This document shows positions 1 through 11,189 of a DNA stretch of 64,000 bases, piece after piece. The notes under the pieces were generated by a model that worked only from the letters and a program-made list of their open reading frames with translations, did no database searches and was not told the DNA's origin. The position numbers and the translations under genes were made by a program. How positions within the stretch are numbered: position 1 is the stretch's first letter; every line of letters starts with the position of its first letter. The stretch covers positions 11,036,001 to 11,100,000 of the forward strand of contig NC_045129.1 of NCBI RefSeq assembly GCF_007655135.1. The letters run 5' to 3'. The DNA is from Punica granatum (lineage: Eukaryota; Streptophyta; Magnoliopsida; Myrtales; Lythraceae).

Positions 1-92
1 CTATAATGAGTGCATAGAGATGGATTTGATGACACTGGGGACGGATTTTTCCCTGTCTGTAGATGGAGCGAATTTCTTGAAGTGAGCATCTG

Positions 93-760
93 TTTTTCAT
101 TGTTTTTAATTAATTTTAGGTCAACCGAGACTCCATAATAATCAATCTGATGATATTCATGTGCTCCCCGAAGAATTCCGGTTGAAACATGCCAAATGAA
201 TTGTTATAAATAGCGGAAAAAATATCTTGATTAAGTGTTACAAATCTCAACGATCATATACTTCTACTATTATAAATCAGAGAAAGTTTCTTTTCGGTGG
301 AAAATTGGAGAAAATTAATATTAGTTTCACATTCTATTTTCAAATTTACCCTTTCTACTTTTTTTTAATTAGCCATTACTTCAAGGGTTAACATTGTAAA
401 AGAAAGAGGGTGTAGTTGCAGTTGCACACACGCTAATCTGGTAATCAAGATTTAAGTTTGATTCTCATGATGAGACTACATGTGTCCATCTATAGAGATT
501 TCTAAATCTACGTAGAGATTCGCGAAACAAAATTATAAATTTCACGTATAATGGGTCCACTTCTAGTCAGCTATAGAGTCTAGATATCATAAATTTTAGA
601 TGAGATTTATATAAAGAATTATAAAAAGCACTGAACTTTAGATGTGGCAAAAAGCCTATGTTAAGTGAGTTTTGTAGTTTGGTCATCTGTCACAAATTCG
701 GTGGGTTTTGTTGTTCGGTCAAATGAGTTTTCATTATTAAGTCAATCATGAGGATTTTTT
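93..760. repeat. Duplicated block, copy A, left part
   Basis: Non-coding AT-rich DNA that aligns in order with 28632-29340. Shared landmarks are GGTCA(A/G)..GAGACTC..ATAATAATCAAT, TTTCACGT(A/G)TAATGGGTCCA, GATGTGGCAAAAAGC and TCATCTGTCACAAATTCG. Divergence is high, so the duplication is old. The remainder of copy A resumes at about 2440, beyond a Helitron-like insertion. Nothing coding is seen in 1-92 or in this block. Confidence 0.6.
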
Positions 761-792
761 TTTTTGGCCAACGGGTTATTCTTTTTTAGATA

Positions 793-2349
793 TTAGGTTT
801 TTACAACCGTACGTTGCACGGATTTTATAAACACAAATTTATGATAGAAAATTCACTTTAATTTATAATGTAAGAAATTGAATTCAAAAATAATTGTTAA
901 TGTGGATTTATATCTATAAATGAATATAACATACAAAATTTATTTTGTATTATATAAATTTTAATATGGTAAATATCAGACATATGTAAACAAATAATTA
1001 TTTGAGAGATTATAATGGCAAATATCAATTCATTTACTAATTTAATTTCCGAGAAAATAATTGCAAAGATTTAAAAAGCAAAATGTCCTATTTTATTTGA
1101 TGAAAAGTGCAATCATAATGTTTAATAATGTACATTAGATAAAAAGTAGAGATTTATTCAATAATATTTTATATAGGAAATAGAATTGAATTACAACCAT
1201 TATTTATGCTAAAGACTTCTAAAATGCTAATATTTCAAAATAGATTACTTTATTTTTAGAAAAATTTTATTATTGAATTATATATATAGATAAATTTTCA
1301 GGACATATATATATATATATTATATTTTAAAAATATAAAAAATGTCCTATTTGATGAAAAGTACAATCAACAAGCTTTTAAAACTGTCTATTAAATAAAA
1401 AGTAGATGTTTTATTCAATAAAATTTTAAGTAGGAAACAAAAATGAATTACAACAATTATTTTGTCAAACACTTCTAAACCTAATATTTTAAAATAGATT
1501 TGTTACGAATTTGTGATTCGGATTGAATTCACGTGCGATTCTCATGCTCTTGAACGACTTGTAGAAGGGGAAGATCGGGGTAGTGGCCCAATTTCTCTCT
1601 CCGATACTCAAGACAATCAGGGTTCTCACGAGAGTAATAGTATGTAAATTGTCGATGGCAGACGTACCTTGATATTTGTATATGATCATGAAGATACTCG
1701 TTATCTCATTTAATGCGATTCTCATTATGTTAATCGGATATCACATCTCGACTAACAAGGAAAGATATCTGACCCTCAATTATGACCCAAGCAGCCAACA
1801 TGCTTCGCTGGCCCTCGTTGGACTTCGTTGAGCCCAGCAAAGCTTCGCCCCTTAGTGGGCTGCGAAGGCAATCATGGCCCGCTAGGAGTCGGGCCCAAAA
1901 CTCGATCCCTAACAAGATTAATTTATTTTTATAAAAATTTTATTATTGAATTATATAGATATATTTTCAAATATATATTTATTTATTCTTTTAGATTTTA
2001 TTAATGCGAATTAACTGTATATATGTTTACAATTACGTCACTATTCAATGCACCTATATTCAACTTTATATATATATTTATAAAAAATTTATTATTGAAT
2101 TATATATATAGATATATTTTAAAAATATTTATTATTTATTATTTTAGATTTTATTAATGTGGATTAACTCTATGTATATTTATAATTACGCCACTATTTA
2201 ATGCACTTCTATTCAACTTTAAATATATAGATATAGATATATACATAGATATTAGATGGCTTTTTTAATCATATGATATTACGCCACTATTTAATGCACT
2301 TCTATTCAACTTTAAATATATAGATATAGATATATACATAGATATTAGA
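793..2349 (-). mobile_element. Helitron-like non-autonomous element
   Basis: Read on the minus strand, the 3' end is CTAA (plus TTAG at 793-796) followed by T. A small hairpin CCGTGC-AAC-GTACGG (807-821) lies 10 nt before it, which is the Helitron 3' arrangement (hairpin plus CTRR, insertion before T). The minus-strand 5' end looks like A|TC at 2349/2350. An alternative lies one 93-bp repeat earlier, at about 2256. The body is AT-rich with two diverged internal duplications (about 1070-1500; 1928-2075 versus 2075-2220) and no transposase. A solo LTR is nested in it. The related block at 28.6-29.8 kb lacks this stretch, which supports insertion, though the empty site is not clean. Confidence 0.45.
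1496..1919. mobile_element. Solo LTR (1501-1914) with 5-bp target duplication
   Basis: A 414-bp segment starts TGTTACGAAT and ends CCCTAACA, so its termini are TGTTA..TAACA inverted repeats. It is flanked on both sides by AGATT (1496-1500 and 1915-1919). It is GC-richer than its surroundings. The AT-rich repeat on either side (AAATAGATT | AGATTAATTT) becomes continuous once it is removed. No internal retroelement domains are present, so this is a solo LTR, or less likely a very short TRIM-type element. Short reading frames inside it match no known protein. Confidence 0.8.
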
Positions 2350-2370
2350 TGGCTTTTTTAATCATATGAT
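2185..2370. repeat. 93-bp tandem duplication
   Basis: Two almost perfect head-to-tail copies, 2185-2277 and 2278-2370, each containing ACGCCACTATTTAATGCAC and ending near TTAATCATATGAT. They lie at the presumed 5' end of the Helitron-like element. Confidence 0.85.
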
Positions 2371-2439
2371 ATTATAATATTTACCTTTATGATCCTATTT
2401 ATTATCTTGTTGTCAAGTGTATATATAGATTATATATAT

Positions 2440-3045
2440 ATATATATTTAATAATAATTTTCTCGGCCTTCGGTCTATCAAATGTGTGAAATATATCTAT
2501 ATTCGTTAAGAAAAATGTCTACTAAATATAAATTGATCACACAATATTCAAAAGATATTAGTCATTTGATATACTTTTTTATAACTAAAGTGAATTCCAT
2601 TAATAATAGCAGTAACTACATGGAGATCAAATAGTTCGCAAACGGATAAATAAGGAGGTAACAGAGAAACATCATATAAATATGAAGAAGAGCAAAATAA
2701 ATCAAAAAAGGGGAAAGAACTGATTTGTGAATTGATGTGTAACATGTATCTATTCAATATATGTATATTGGTCATACAATATCAAAAGTATATTAATGAA
2801 GTGATCATTTTATATGTCAATCAACCTAACCTAACCACTCTCCTTGTCAAGTTCTTGGATTAGTACGAATTCGCCACATCCGCATCATTAATGAATGACC
2901 TCTAACGAGAATTAATGTATCTCCCGGACAAATTTCATAGCTTAACATCTTTATAAAAATTTCTCTAAATAATTAAATATAAAAAAATCTCGTATCTTTT
3001 AAATATGTCACTGTCGATATTTCAATGGATCACTGTATGTCTAGA
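2440..3045. repeat. Duplicated block, copy A, right part
   Basis: Aligns with 29345-29765. Landmarks are AATAATAATTTTCTCGGCCTT, GTAC..CC(G/A)CATC and ATGTCACTGTCGATAT. Non-coding. Confidence 0.55.
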
Positions 3046-4138
3046 ATCTATGGTTTTTTTCTTCCTCATATCTAATAGAAATTTCTCTCATATTTTTCAC
3101 ACATGGTTTTTTTTTTTTAAGTCGAAAGCGTTGTACGTGGTGTGCTTCTCCATAAGTTGTCCATATTTACAGCTTTCTTTAAACAAGCTTGAAATAGATT
3201 TTTTCAGTTTCTTTGATTACTTGAAAATAATTTATGATCACGTCCATTTTATACAAGTACAAAAATTGTTGCTAAGTACAAGGCCATTGAGAATATCCCA
3301 AGTAAGCAAGTGTAGAGGCCAAACGAAAAAATCGCTGTAAGAAAGCGAACATAACATATTAGTAAGGCAAATCACAATTATATATGTCCCTTAAATATTA
3401 ACATATCTCTTAAACAAACTCAATGATATGTATCATAGATTATTCGAGTCTAACAATTGAAAGAGGGACATAGGCTGTCGGAACACTTGGAACAGAGGCC
3501 TTGCTGGAGCAAATGCCCATGGGTAGGCTCAAAGGCCCGCTGAGGGGCATAGCTTTGCGGTTCTTTCTCCTTTCTCATTAATCTATTTGTCTTCTTTAGC
3601 CTCACGCCAGATTGGTATCGTTGTATTATCTTAAGCCTTCTTATAAGCCTTTGTTTTCCTTACATAAATCACAAATAACAATTGTACCATCTTGGGAACG
3701 GGAAATTGTACCATATAGTTACAAAAGCACCATGGAGGCACAATAAAGAAAAAATATTCCAAGCCTCAAGCATTAACCAGAGTATAAAGCATAGTTGTAA
3801 CTGTTAATCACATCCAACATATTCCAAGCATCAAGCTTAGTCTTGCTTTCCACTAAAGGAAAAGGAAGTCCTTTTGCATATGAGTTCATACTTTAATATG
3901 TTAGAAATATGAAAAAGGGTTGCAAGAGATTTGATTTGAAAACCAGAAGCAAACCAAAACTGAGATTGTACGTTCAGCTAAAGAGGTTACAACTCAACCA
4001 GGAGATGAGAATCCTGTACAGCAACAAAGATTCAATGCACAATTCGCTGCTAGAATCCACACCTTACTAAAAGTCTAAAACTATAAGACAAATGGACTTA
4101 GAGAATGTGCAATATAATAGTAACAACTCACCTAACTT
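3046..4138. other. Intergenic or intronic DNA without a recognisable gene
   Basis: Includes a short open frame at 3005-3340 with no coding character. A slightly GC-richer patch at 3480-3560 is reminiscent of repeat DNA but is not assignable. No promoter, RNA gene or domain is seen. Confidence 0.5.
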
Positions 4139-4140
4139 AC

Positions 4141-4227
4141 CGTTGTATATCATTAGCATTGTTTGATCCTCGGGTAGGCCTTGATCCCCAAGAGGTGATC
4201 CACCAAATTAGACTTTTGCTCCATGGC
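4141..4227 (-). other. Exon-like segment with strong splice signals
   Basis: On the minus strand, a CGGTAG acceptor precedes 4227 and a full-consensus G|GTAAGT donor follows 4141, enclosing 87 nt. Two of three frames contain a stop. The third is open but its product is not recognised. It may be a relic exon of the gene whose 5' end could be the GC-rich patch at 5.96-6.3 kb on the same strand. The flanking DNA is intron-like. No function is assigned. Confidence 0.2.
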
Positions 4228-5960
4228 TACCGAAGCATATAATGTCAAAGAAAATAAATATTAACAGTTGAAGAAATTCCAAATAAACTTTGTTCGTCAA
4301 CAACAAAAAACACCAGTTAAACCTTGAAAAACATAGGATGAAGTATATACAATTATGACCTGTCAACCCCAATTCTAAAATCCAGCTTATGGTACGCAAA
4401 CTAAAATACACGAAATTGTCAAAGAACTTCCTTTTATCACATCAATAGAGGATTTATCGGAACCTGAAACCAAAGTACAACACAATGTTCGATATTTTCT
4501 TAAAAGAAAGCTTTTCTTGACTGTCCTTTTGGTTGGAATAGGATGAGTCTTTAGGAAAGGTTTAAAAGACCTAAACTTCCTTGTGCAGTTTTTGGGGTTT
4601 GTCTTTCTATATCTGAGTTGATCTTAAACTTCCATTACCAGCCTTCATATGTCAATGAATAGGATAAATGTATGGTGTCGTCATTTTTATACTTGGCGAC
4701 ACGAACCCAAGAATCACTATGCCAAGATATGGACAGTAGCATAATCATCCCAGCCCCATCACTTCTTACCTTGCTGGTTTTGAAGTACAGGGGAGGCATA
4801 TGTATGGGCATGAATGTATGTATCTATCTTTCTATGCTTACCTTGTTTTTGCCTCTATGCCACATGGAAAGAGTAGGCAATGCATCACTCCTTATTGAAA
4901 AATGAATATATAATTCTTTCTTTGGTCAAAGGAAGAACCAAAAATAGGAGTCAGAGTACAAGAGGCATAGAAAACCACAGTAGCATCGAACACAGAACCT
5001 CAAGTTTCTGGATGGAAGGGCGTTGCTACACCGATTCCTATTTTTACAAGTCAATAATAGTTCATTAGAGTGAAATTAGAGGCCACCTGATAGATGGAAA
5101 TTGAGATCAAGAGAATCGTCACCAATTAGAAAGCAGCTTTTCCTTATAGAAGATGCCGTAGCCTCTTTGAGATAGACCCTATAGCCACAGCAAGAGTCAA
5201 GTCTAAATCCAATCCATTCTCAACCAAACTGTCTTAAATCCAGCAAGATAAATATGAACAACCTAATTGATTACAAAAGCAAGCAACTTAACTGAAACTC
5301 CACACCGCAGAAATATCCCAAGTCCTCATAGCATTTGTTACTAACAAATTCACGCCCACAGACGAAAATGGTGTAGTAAGTTGGATCTTTATTTTGTGAA
5401 TTTTTAATGTCAATGAACTCACACATTAATTACAAGCCAAAGAAGCATCCATAATATGAACTGTAACATGTTATACAGTGACATGAAAATAGAAACGAAG
5501 ATTTGATGGGAAGATATCTTCTTCTAGTTCTAAACATCTCAGAGGCAATTTGTAAGCTCTCTGTAAATGGAACAGGCAATATGTCGAACAGGTAGTGGAC
5601 ACAAAAGGCCAGAGTTTGGTTATGTAAACGGTAGTTTGTCGGTCATTAGTAATAGTAGTGTTAAACAGGCACCGTATCGGCGGAGCCTAAACTGGCGGGA
5701 CTTCATACCGGCCTTTAGTAAAAACCAATTTCTGAACACAAGCACAGAACTAAAATAAGAAGCATCTCACAAGGAAATTCAAGCATTCTGTCGAACATGC
5801 AACGGGCATGAGGAAGAAAACAATGTAGCACAAAGTGAAAAAAGTGTCACGAAAGCATAAAATGCTCGATTTATGCGGAGAGCAACGATGCATCGAGGGA
5901 GAACCTGCTAGAGAGTCCAACCGGCAATGCGAGGGCAGATTATGACCCCACGGCTGGCAA
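4228..5960. other. Intron-like region, no resolvable exons
   Basis: T- and A-rich DNA with scattered minus-strand acceptor-like tracts, for example CCATTTACAG just above 5560. No frame carries a recognisable domain on either strand. Confidence 0.4.
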
Positions 5961-6300
5961 TCAGCGAATCGCAGCCCGATGGCATCTAGAAACGACTATT
6001 GGAGAGCTGGGAGTTTGCGAGGTTATTGGGCAAGGCACGGAGCAACCTTGCGAAGAAGAGGCGCGCAGCAGTCTGAGCGAGAAGGAAGGCAGAGGATAGG
6101 GAGAATGGAAGGGAGAGGCGACAGAGAACGGGAGAATGGAGCAAGCCGGAGCATTGTGACGATTGTGGCAATTGTGGTCACGGCGGATGGTTGACTGGCT
6201 TTGGCAGGTGTCCGGGGGAAGCAAGGAGGAATTGGAACAGAGGACATCACAGAATAGACATGTACGGCAATAATAAACTGCCGAAAAGGCACAAATATAT
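5961..6300 (-). other. GC-rich patch resembling a first exon and 5' region
   Basis: A locally CpG- and CT-rich stretch (minus strand pyrimidine-rich, then Arg/Leu/Ser-rich short frames). One frame at 6023-6153 starts MLRLAPFSRSLSPLPS, which resembles an organelle-targeting leader but ends after about 43 residues. Alternative frames overlap. It could be the 5' end of a decayed nuclear gene, truncated by the Copia remnant at 6.3-6.7 kb. No product is recognised. Confidence 0.2.
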
Positions 6301-6317
6301 TGAAAACAAGCCAATGT

Positions 6318-6456
6318 GAAAACAATCAAACTGTGATTGTATAATGCCGTACCCAGGGTCGCTGTGTTGTGTATATATATATATGTAGAGAAGCAACTAT
6401 ACATAAATTACATTATTGTCCCCATAATATGAAGATATCACATATATATATCTCTA
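6318..6456 (-). repeat. Probable Copia 3' LTR remnant
   Basis: Lies directly after the RNase H end on the minus strand. It begins (T)ATTAGAGATATATATA after a short purine stretch (TTGAGAGG) in the place of a polypurine tract, contains an (AT) TATA-like run near 6371-6383, and plausibly ends ..TTTTCACA at about 6318. It does not match the LTR remnant at 21.3-21.5 kb. Confidence 0.4.
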
Positions 6457-6738
6457 ATACCTCTCAATTTGTTGGGGCTCTGCTACTGATAGATTGCTAT
6501 GATGAGACTGAAATAATGAAATTGATACATTCTTAGTTAGCAAGTCTGCAACTTGGGATGACGTGGGGACATGTTGAACAAGAAGTTCTCCACGTGCCAG
6601 TTGCTCTCTGATAAAATGATAGTCAATCGCAATACTGTAATCATGCTGGGCAAGATTTGCGACGAGGTAAATAACGTTGATATTGTCACAACACAATATG
6701 ATCTGACTCGGTGAGTGGCAAGCTAATGTCTTGAAGAA
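6454..6738 (-). pseudogene. Copia-type retrotransposon RNase H, C-terminal remnant
   Basis: The minus-strand frame contains the tail of a Ty1/Copia RNase H domain: a D-N-x-x-x-I-Y-L stretch, IDYHFIREQLARGELLVQHV, then PTSSQVADLLTK. These are the usual IDYHFVRE.., LLVQYVPT..Q.AD..TK landmarks of plant Copia polyproteins. Everything N-terminal (integrase, reverse transcriptase) is missing, because the frame runs at 6739 into the target duplication of the large LTR element. It is non-functional. At the restored junction the gag remnant and this piece are in different frames, so the host Copia copy was already deleted or chimeric before the insertion. Confidence 0.8.
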
Positions 6739-6743
6739 GTTGG
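6739..6743. repeat. Target site duplication GTTGG (left)
   Basis: GTTGG immediately precedes TGTCAGCACC of the 5' LTR. The same five bases follow the 3' LTR at 20558-20562. Confidence 0.9.
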
Positions 6744-7449
6744 TGTCAGCACCTAATTTCGGTCCACCGGCTCCAAGGGGGGGGGCAAAATTATCATTTC
6801 CCAATTTATTACCTTTTCTAAAAAAAAAAAAAAAATTATTACTGTTCCGGCCGGCCGGGCAGCCGCCGACCGGATCCGGAAATTCGGGATCTCCGCGATT
6901 TCCTCCCCGAAATCTGCGGAAATCCCGGCAAAATTGGCAATTAAAGGGAGGAGAATCCTCCTTGTTTTGGGAGCTCATTTTCGGGATCTTGGGGGGAAAG
7001 AGGAGAAAAAAAGAAAACGCAACCGCCGAAAAAACTCCACCGTTTTCCGGCGACCGCCACCCAACCCGATCCAAACTTGACCAAACTTCATATCCCACAT
7101 GCATTCGACCTCCTGAGTCCATTTCCGATGTTAGTTTTGTGATTTGAAGCTTCCAGCTTGCCAAAATCGCCCTGTCCAGAGGACATATTCACGGTTTTCC
7201 CGGGCTTCCTCGACATTTCCACCACCTCACGACTATGGCAAGTCGTGCCATCATTTCCTAAGGGTTCCTCATGACCCTCACTCTCCCCCGTGACGAGGTG
7301 GTCACGTGCCGAGAGCCGCTCAACCGCGCACCACCGCCATTTCTCTCTTTTCTCCTTTTACAGATTTTTCCAGTTTTTACCGGTTTTCTTTGCATCTCTC
7401 AGGCAAATAGACATGTCTAATCTTCATGAAACCACTGCAGGCACGATCC

Positions 7450-7927
7450 TCAGTCAGTTAGGATTCCAATGCCGCCGACCTTGCCTCAAAATTCCATCGG
7501 GAGCCTCCGTGGCGACGTCCGACCCGACTTGTGCCAGTCGGGCCTGTTCCTCTGGTAGTCTTTTCTGATCCGAACTTTGAAGGGACGCACGGGTCAGTTC
7601 GGGTTGAATCTCGCTACGAGCCACCTATCACTGTGCTCCTCAGTCAGTTAGGATTCCAATGCCGCCGACCTTGCCTCAAAATTCCATCGGGAGCCTCCGT
7701 GACGACGTCCGACCCGACTTGTGCCAGTCGGGCCTGTTCCTCTGGTCGTCTTTTCTGATCCGAACTTTGAAGGGACGCACAGGTCAGCTCGGGTTGAATC
7801 TCGCTACGGGCCACCTATCACTGTGCTCCTCAGTCAGTTAGGAGTCCAATGCCGCCGACTTTGCCTCAAAATTCCATCGGGAGCCTCCGTGGCGACGTCC
7901 GACCCGACTTGTGCCAGTCGGGCCTGT
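7450..7927. repeat. 190-bp tandem repeat, 2.5 copies, in the 5' LTR
   Basis: Copies begin at 7450, 7640 and 7830 (TCAGTCAGTTAGGA..TCCAATGCCGCCGAC) and the third stops after CAGTCGGGCCTGTCC. The spacing of exactly 190 bp is kept in both LTRs (18089, 18279, 18469). Confidence 0.9.
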
Positions 7928-8683
7928 CCACCCTTCCAGTCGGGTCTGTTGCTACCATTCGGGTCTGTGCAAGCCAAAACAGCCCAAACCCGACTCGGCA
8001 ACGGTCCAGCCCGACTCTTGAAGGCCCTATCCCGCATCTCGGGACTAGCCCATTATTTCTCTGTTGCAGGTCCGGCCCAGTCCGCCAACTTCGGCCCATC
8101 CATCCTTCCGAAGCCCAATCTTCCATTCGGCCCAGTCCATTCCATCGGAGTTCGGCCCAATCCAGCTCAGACCGGCCCGATACTGTTCAGACCGGCCCGG
8201 TCAAACTCACCCAGCATATCTTTGACTTTTTTTTTTTTTTTTTATTTTTTTTATTTACAGAATCACCCCTCAACTTTCCGAACTAGGTAAATTCTCAACT
8301 TAGTGGCATGATTAGGGCTCATTTCCTGAATATTATTGTTTGCTTGATATGATGTGCAGTGTATGTTCTTGAGTCGCGTGGGTGATCGGATTTTTCCCGA
8401 ACTCGATTTTACGAACTTTCTGTTTCGTCACATTTCAGTCCATAGGACGTATTTTATTTTTTAAGATCTGCCCCGAATTTCAAAATCATTTTCAATCAAG
8501 CCCCGGTCACTTTATCATTTTTCAATCAGTCCTTGAATTTTCCAGAATTGTTCTAGCATTCCAAGAAACTTTCCGAGTTATTTCAGTTTAGTCCTCGGGC
8601 CTTTTTTTTATCTTTCAGATCAGTCCTGATTTTCAATTTCATTTCAAATAAGTCCTAGGGCATTTTCAGTAGTTTTTTTTTAC

Positions 8684-8912
8684 AAATCAGTCCCCATCTT
8701 TTATGATTTGCAAATCAGTCCCCCATCTTTCGGAATTTATAAATCAGTCCCCCATCTTTCGAAATTTACAAATCAGTCCCCATATTTTATGATTTACAAA
8801 TCAGTCCCCCATCTTTTAGAATTTTCAAATCAGTCCCCAAACTCTTAGAATTTGCAAATCAGTCCCCAAACTTTCGGAATTTCCAAATCGGTCCCCCATC
8901 TTTTAAAATCGT
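8684..8912. repeat. CAAATCAGTCCCC short tandem array in the 5' LTR
   Basis: About seven copies of a roughly 30-bp unit (AAATCAGTCCCC-CATCTTT-(A/C)GAATTT), degenerate at the edges. The same array is at 19319-19547 in the 3' LTR. Confidence 0.85.
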
Positions 8913-9925
8913 TCAATTCAGTCCTCTGGACATTTTCCAAAGATATCCAATCGCTTTTCCTACTTGGATTCCCCACCGATAACGCACATGCCTCGTTTAA
9001 ATAATTTTGTTTATGTAATTATGTGTATGCAACATGATAATACGTGCTCTTTGCAACATGTACTTTTCTGTTATTTGTTGTATTCATCGCGGTTCAAGCC
9101 TGAACTCATAGGAAACGATATCACGGGGTCCAACACCCATGCACATTGAGAGCGCGCAACCCGAGTGCGGCATCGGGTCTTGCCTCGACTCAACGTCCCA
9201 ATCTTAGTGATGTCTAAGTGGAAAGACAACTCGGATAGGATGAATGAGTCGTGGTCAGGACATGACCCGGGAGCCCGACCTGTCCCACGGCTGTCTCAAG
9301 AATCAAACGATTCTTCTGTTATCCGTCGGTCCGGTAGGACCCGACCACCGGCTCCATGAGCCCGCGTTGCATTATTTTCGATTTCGGTCTTTTCCAAACC
9401 ATACGGTGAGCATGAGTGAAATAACGGCCGAACACGAACCAACCGGGATTCAGTCATTGTAATTTATATTTGAGAGAACAATGTAAGGGTTTTACGATGC
9501 ATATTTAGTCATGTAATAATCCCGGTCGGAAAGTGGACGGTCGGAGTGTTCCTTCGAATTTACGGTGTCAAAACGCGTAAGATGAGCGGAACTTAATCAT
9601 GTGGTAAATAAATAAAAGGGCAAGCCTAGCAAGCTAGAGTACCGAAAGGGCGTGTGGGATATAGGCCCACACGTAATAGAACCCCCGAATTCGGAATTTC
9701 CAGTTCCGTACAAGACCATTGCCTTAGCATATTAGGTGTACCCCGTACCCCTAGACCCGGGAAACTTGCCGGCCCTCGACTCTTGGGTCGTAAAATGGCA
9801 AGTGGCGACTCCTTCTCACGTGCGTCCGTCGCGCGTCCCCGGGAAGGTGGACACTCCCAAGCCGCGTTGCATTTAGGCGCGCGTATTGCGTGCCCCGACG
9901 AGACGAAATTCGGGTGCGCACAGCT

Positions 9926-9942
9926 TGGCGACTCCACTGGGG
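9926..9942 (+). other. Primer binding site of the large LTR element
   Basis: TGGCGACTCCACTGGGG begins three bases after the end of the 5' LTR, as expected for the complement of a tRNA 3' end (TGG pairs with CCA). The exact tRNA was not determined. I recall arginine tRNA primers for Ogre/Tat elements, so that is the candidate. Confidence 0.7.
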
Positions 9943-11189
9943 AGTTTTAGAGGGTTCGGGCTCGTTCCCGCTTGCTTTGTTTGCTTGTTTATTTATCGCT
10001 TTCCGCAATTTTTCGCTTATCTACTTTACGCACTTTTATTTTCCGCACACGCATTGCATATCATACTAGCTTATAGGTACCTATGGGTCACGTCCCACGA
10101 CCGGTAATAGGAGCATAGGTTAGATAGGGGTTCGAAGTAGGGGTACGGCGCGCAGTTCGACTGCCGCTTAGGCCTTGAAAAGAATCCCGCTCGGTTTCAA
10201 GGAATTGACACCCTTGAGTCGGGAACCCCCATCCTTACGTAGCACGGTCCCTGTAGTACTAAAACCATGCATTCTGCAGGAGCTCCACGCCATCCTCCAA
10301 CCCGGCTTCGACGAACAGTCCGTTGAGTCGGCCTGTGTGCCACTTGAGTCTTTTCTATTTCAAGAGCGATGTACCTTGTAATTTGTATTAAGCCATGGGC
10401 ATTTACTTTTTCCGCACACATGCATCATCTGTTTTACAAAATTAGGGTGTCATTCATATGGATGAGTCCTAAGTCAGTCTTCATTTCGTCTTGGTAAGAG
10501 ACGCCTTGCTCGGCCTCTTGTTCGTGCCTCGACAAAGTCCGTCAACACACGAGGTTCCCACCGAATCTCCACAAATCAAGACCGGCACACCTGCTAGGAC
10601 ACCCCCCACTTCTGGCACATCCACCATAGTCGACCTCACCAACAACAGGATCAATCACCTTCGTCGGTAAGCTGCTGAGAAATATGTGGAACTGGTCGGC
10701 CAACCATAACCTCAGAGGGAGCTTACTCCGACCCATGCCAAACTACAAAAATGCAATCAGGAGCTCGCTTAAACTCCGAGTGTGATGGAAGACTGGATTA
10801 GGGCTTTATTCTACAAAATTTACATTGTACTTTGATCGTTTTGAGTCAATGTGAATGGCGGCATTAGTTTTGAAAAAACTCACGCATTGCATGTATCCTA
10901 CTCATTTACTGTTTTGCATAACAGCTAACGTCCCACCATGCAAGTGAGTGAAGACCTTCTTCGCAGGTAGACTAATCACGACTTTCACGGCAAGGCAAGT
11001 CGTGACCCGAGGACCAATGCACCTTCCTTGGCAAAGCCAACTTCTCACTAATCTCACGCAACTAAGCGTCATCGCGTGATCGCGCACACGTCCCTTCGCG
11101 CAACTGAGTACATCCACCAGCACAACCGAGTGCGTCCTTCCGCGTCGTGCGAGCATGCTTTCACTTTACCCGTGCATACACCCCCGGCA
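9943..11189. other. Interior of the large LTR element, non-coding leader
   Basis: Relatively GC-rich DNA with many stops in all frames. The longest frames (about 65-85 codons) overlap on both strands and show no retroelement domain. No gag zinc knuckle (CCHC) was seen. Confidence 0.6.

Larger units (their letters stand above)
6744..9922 (+). repeat. 5' LTR (3179 bp)
   Basis: Starts TGTCAGCACCTAATTTCGG, ends GGGTGCGCACA. It matches 17385-20557 essentially base for base. Differences noted: 6868 G versus 17507 C; 7860 T versus 18499 G; 9135 A versus 19770 G; an extra C near 17611; and differing G, T and poly-T runs. The LTR contains a triplicated 190-bp unit and an array of CAAATCAGTCCCC motifs. 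The many short open frames match no known protein. Confidence 0.92.

Noticed and set aside
6731..8290. Many 60-240-codon frames on both strands in the LTRs (also 17340-18926)
   Set aside because: They overlap on both strands, recur identically in both LTRs and have no domain resemblance.
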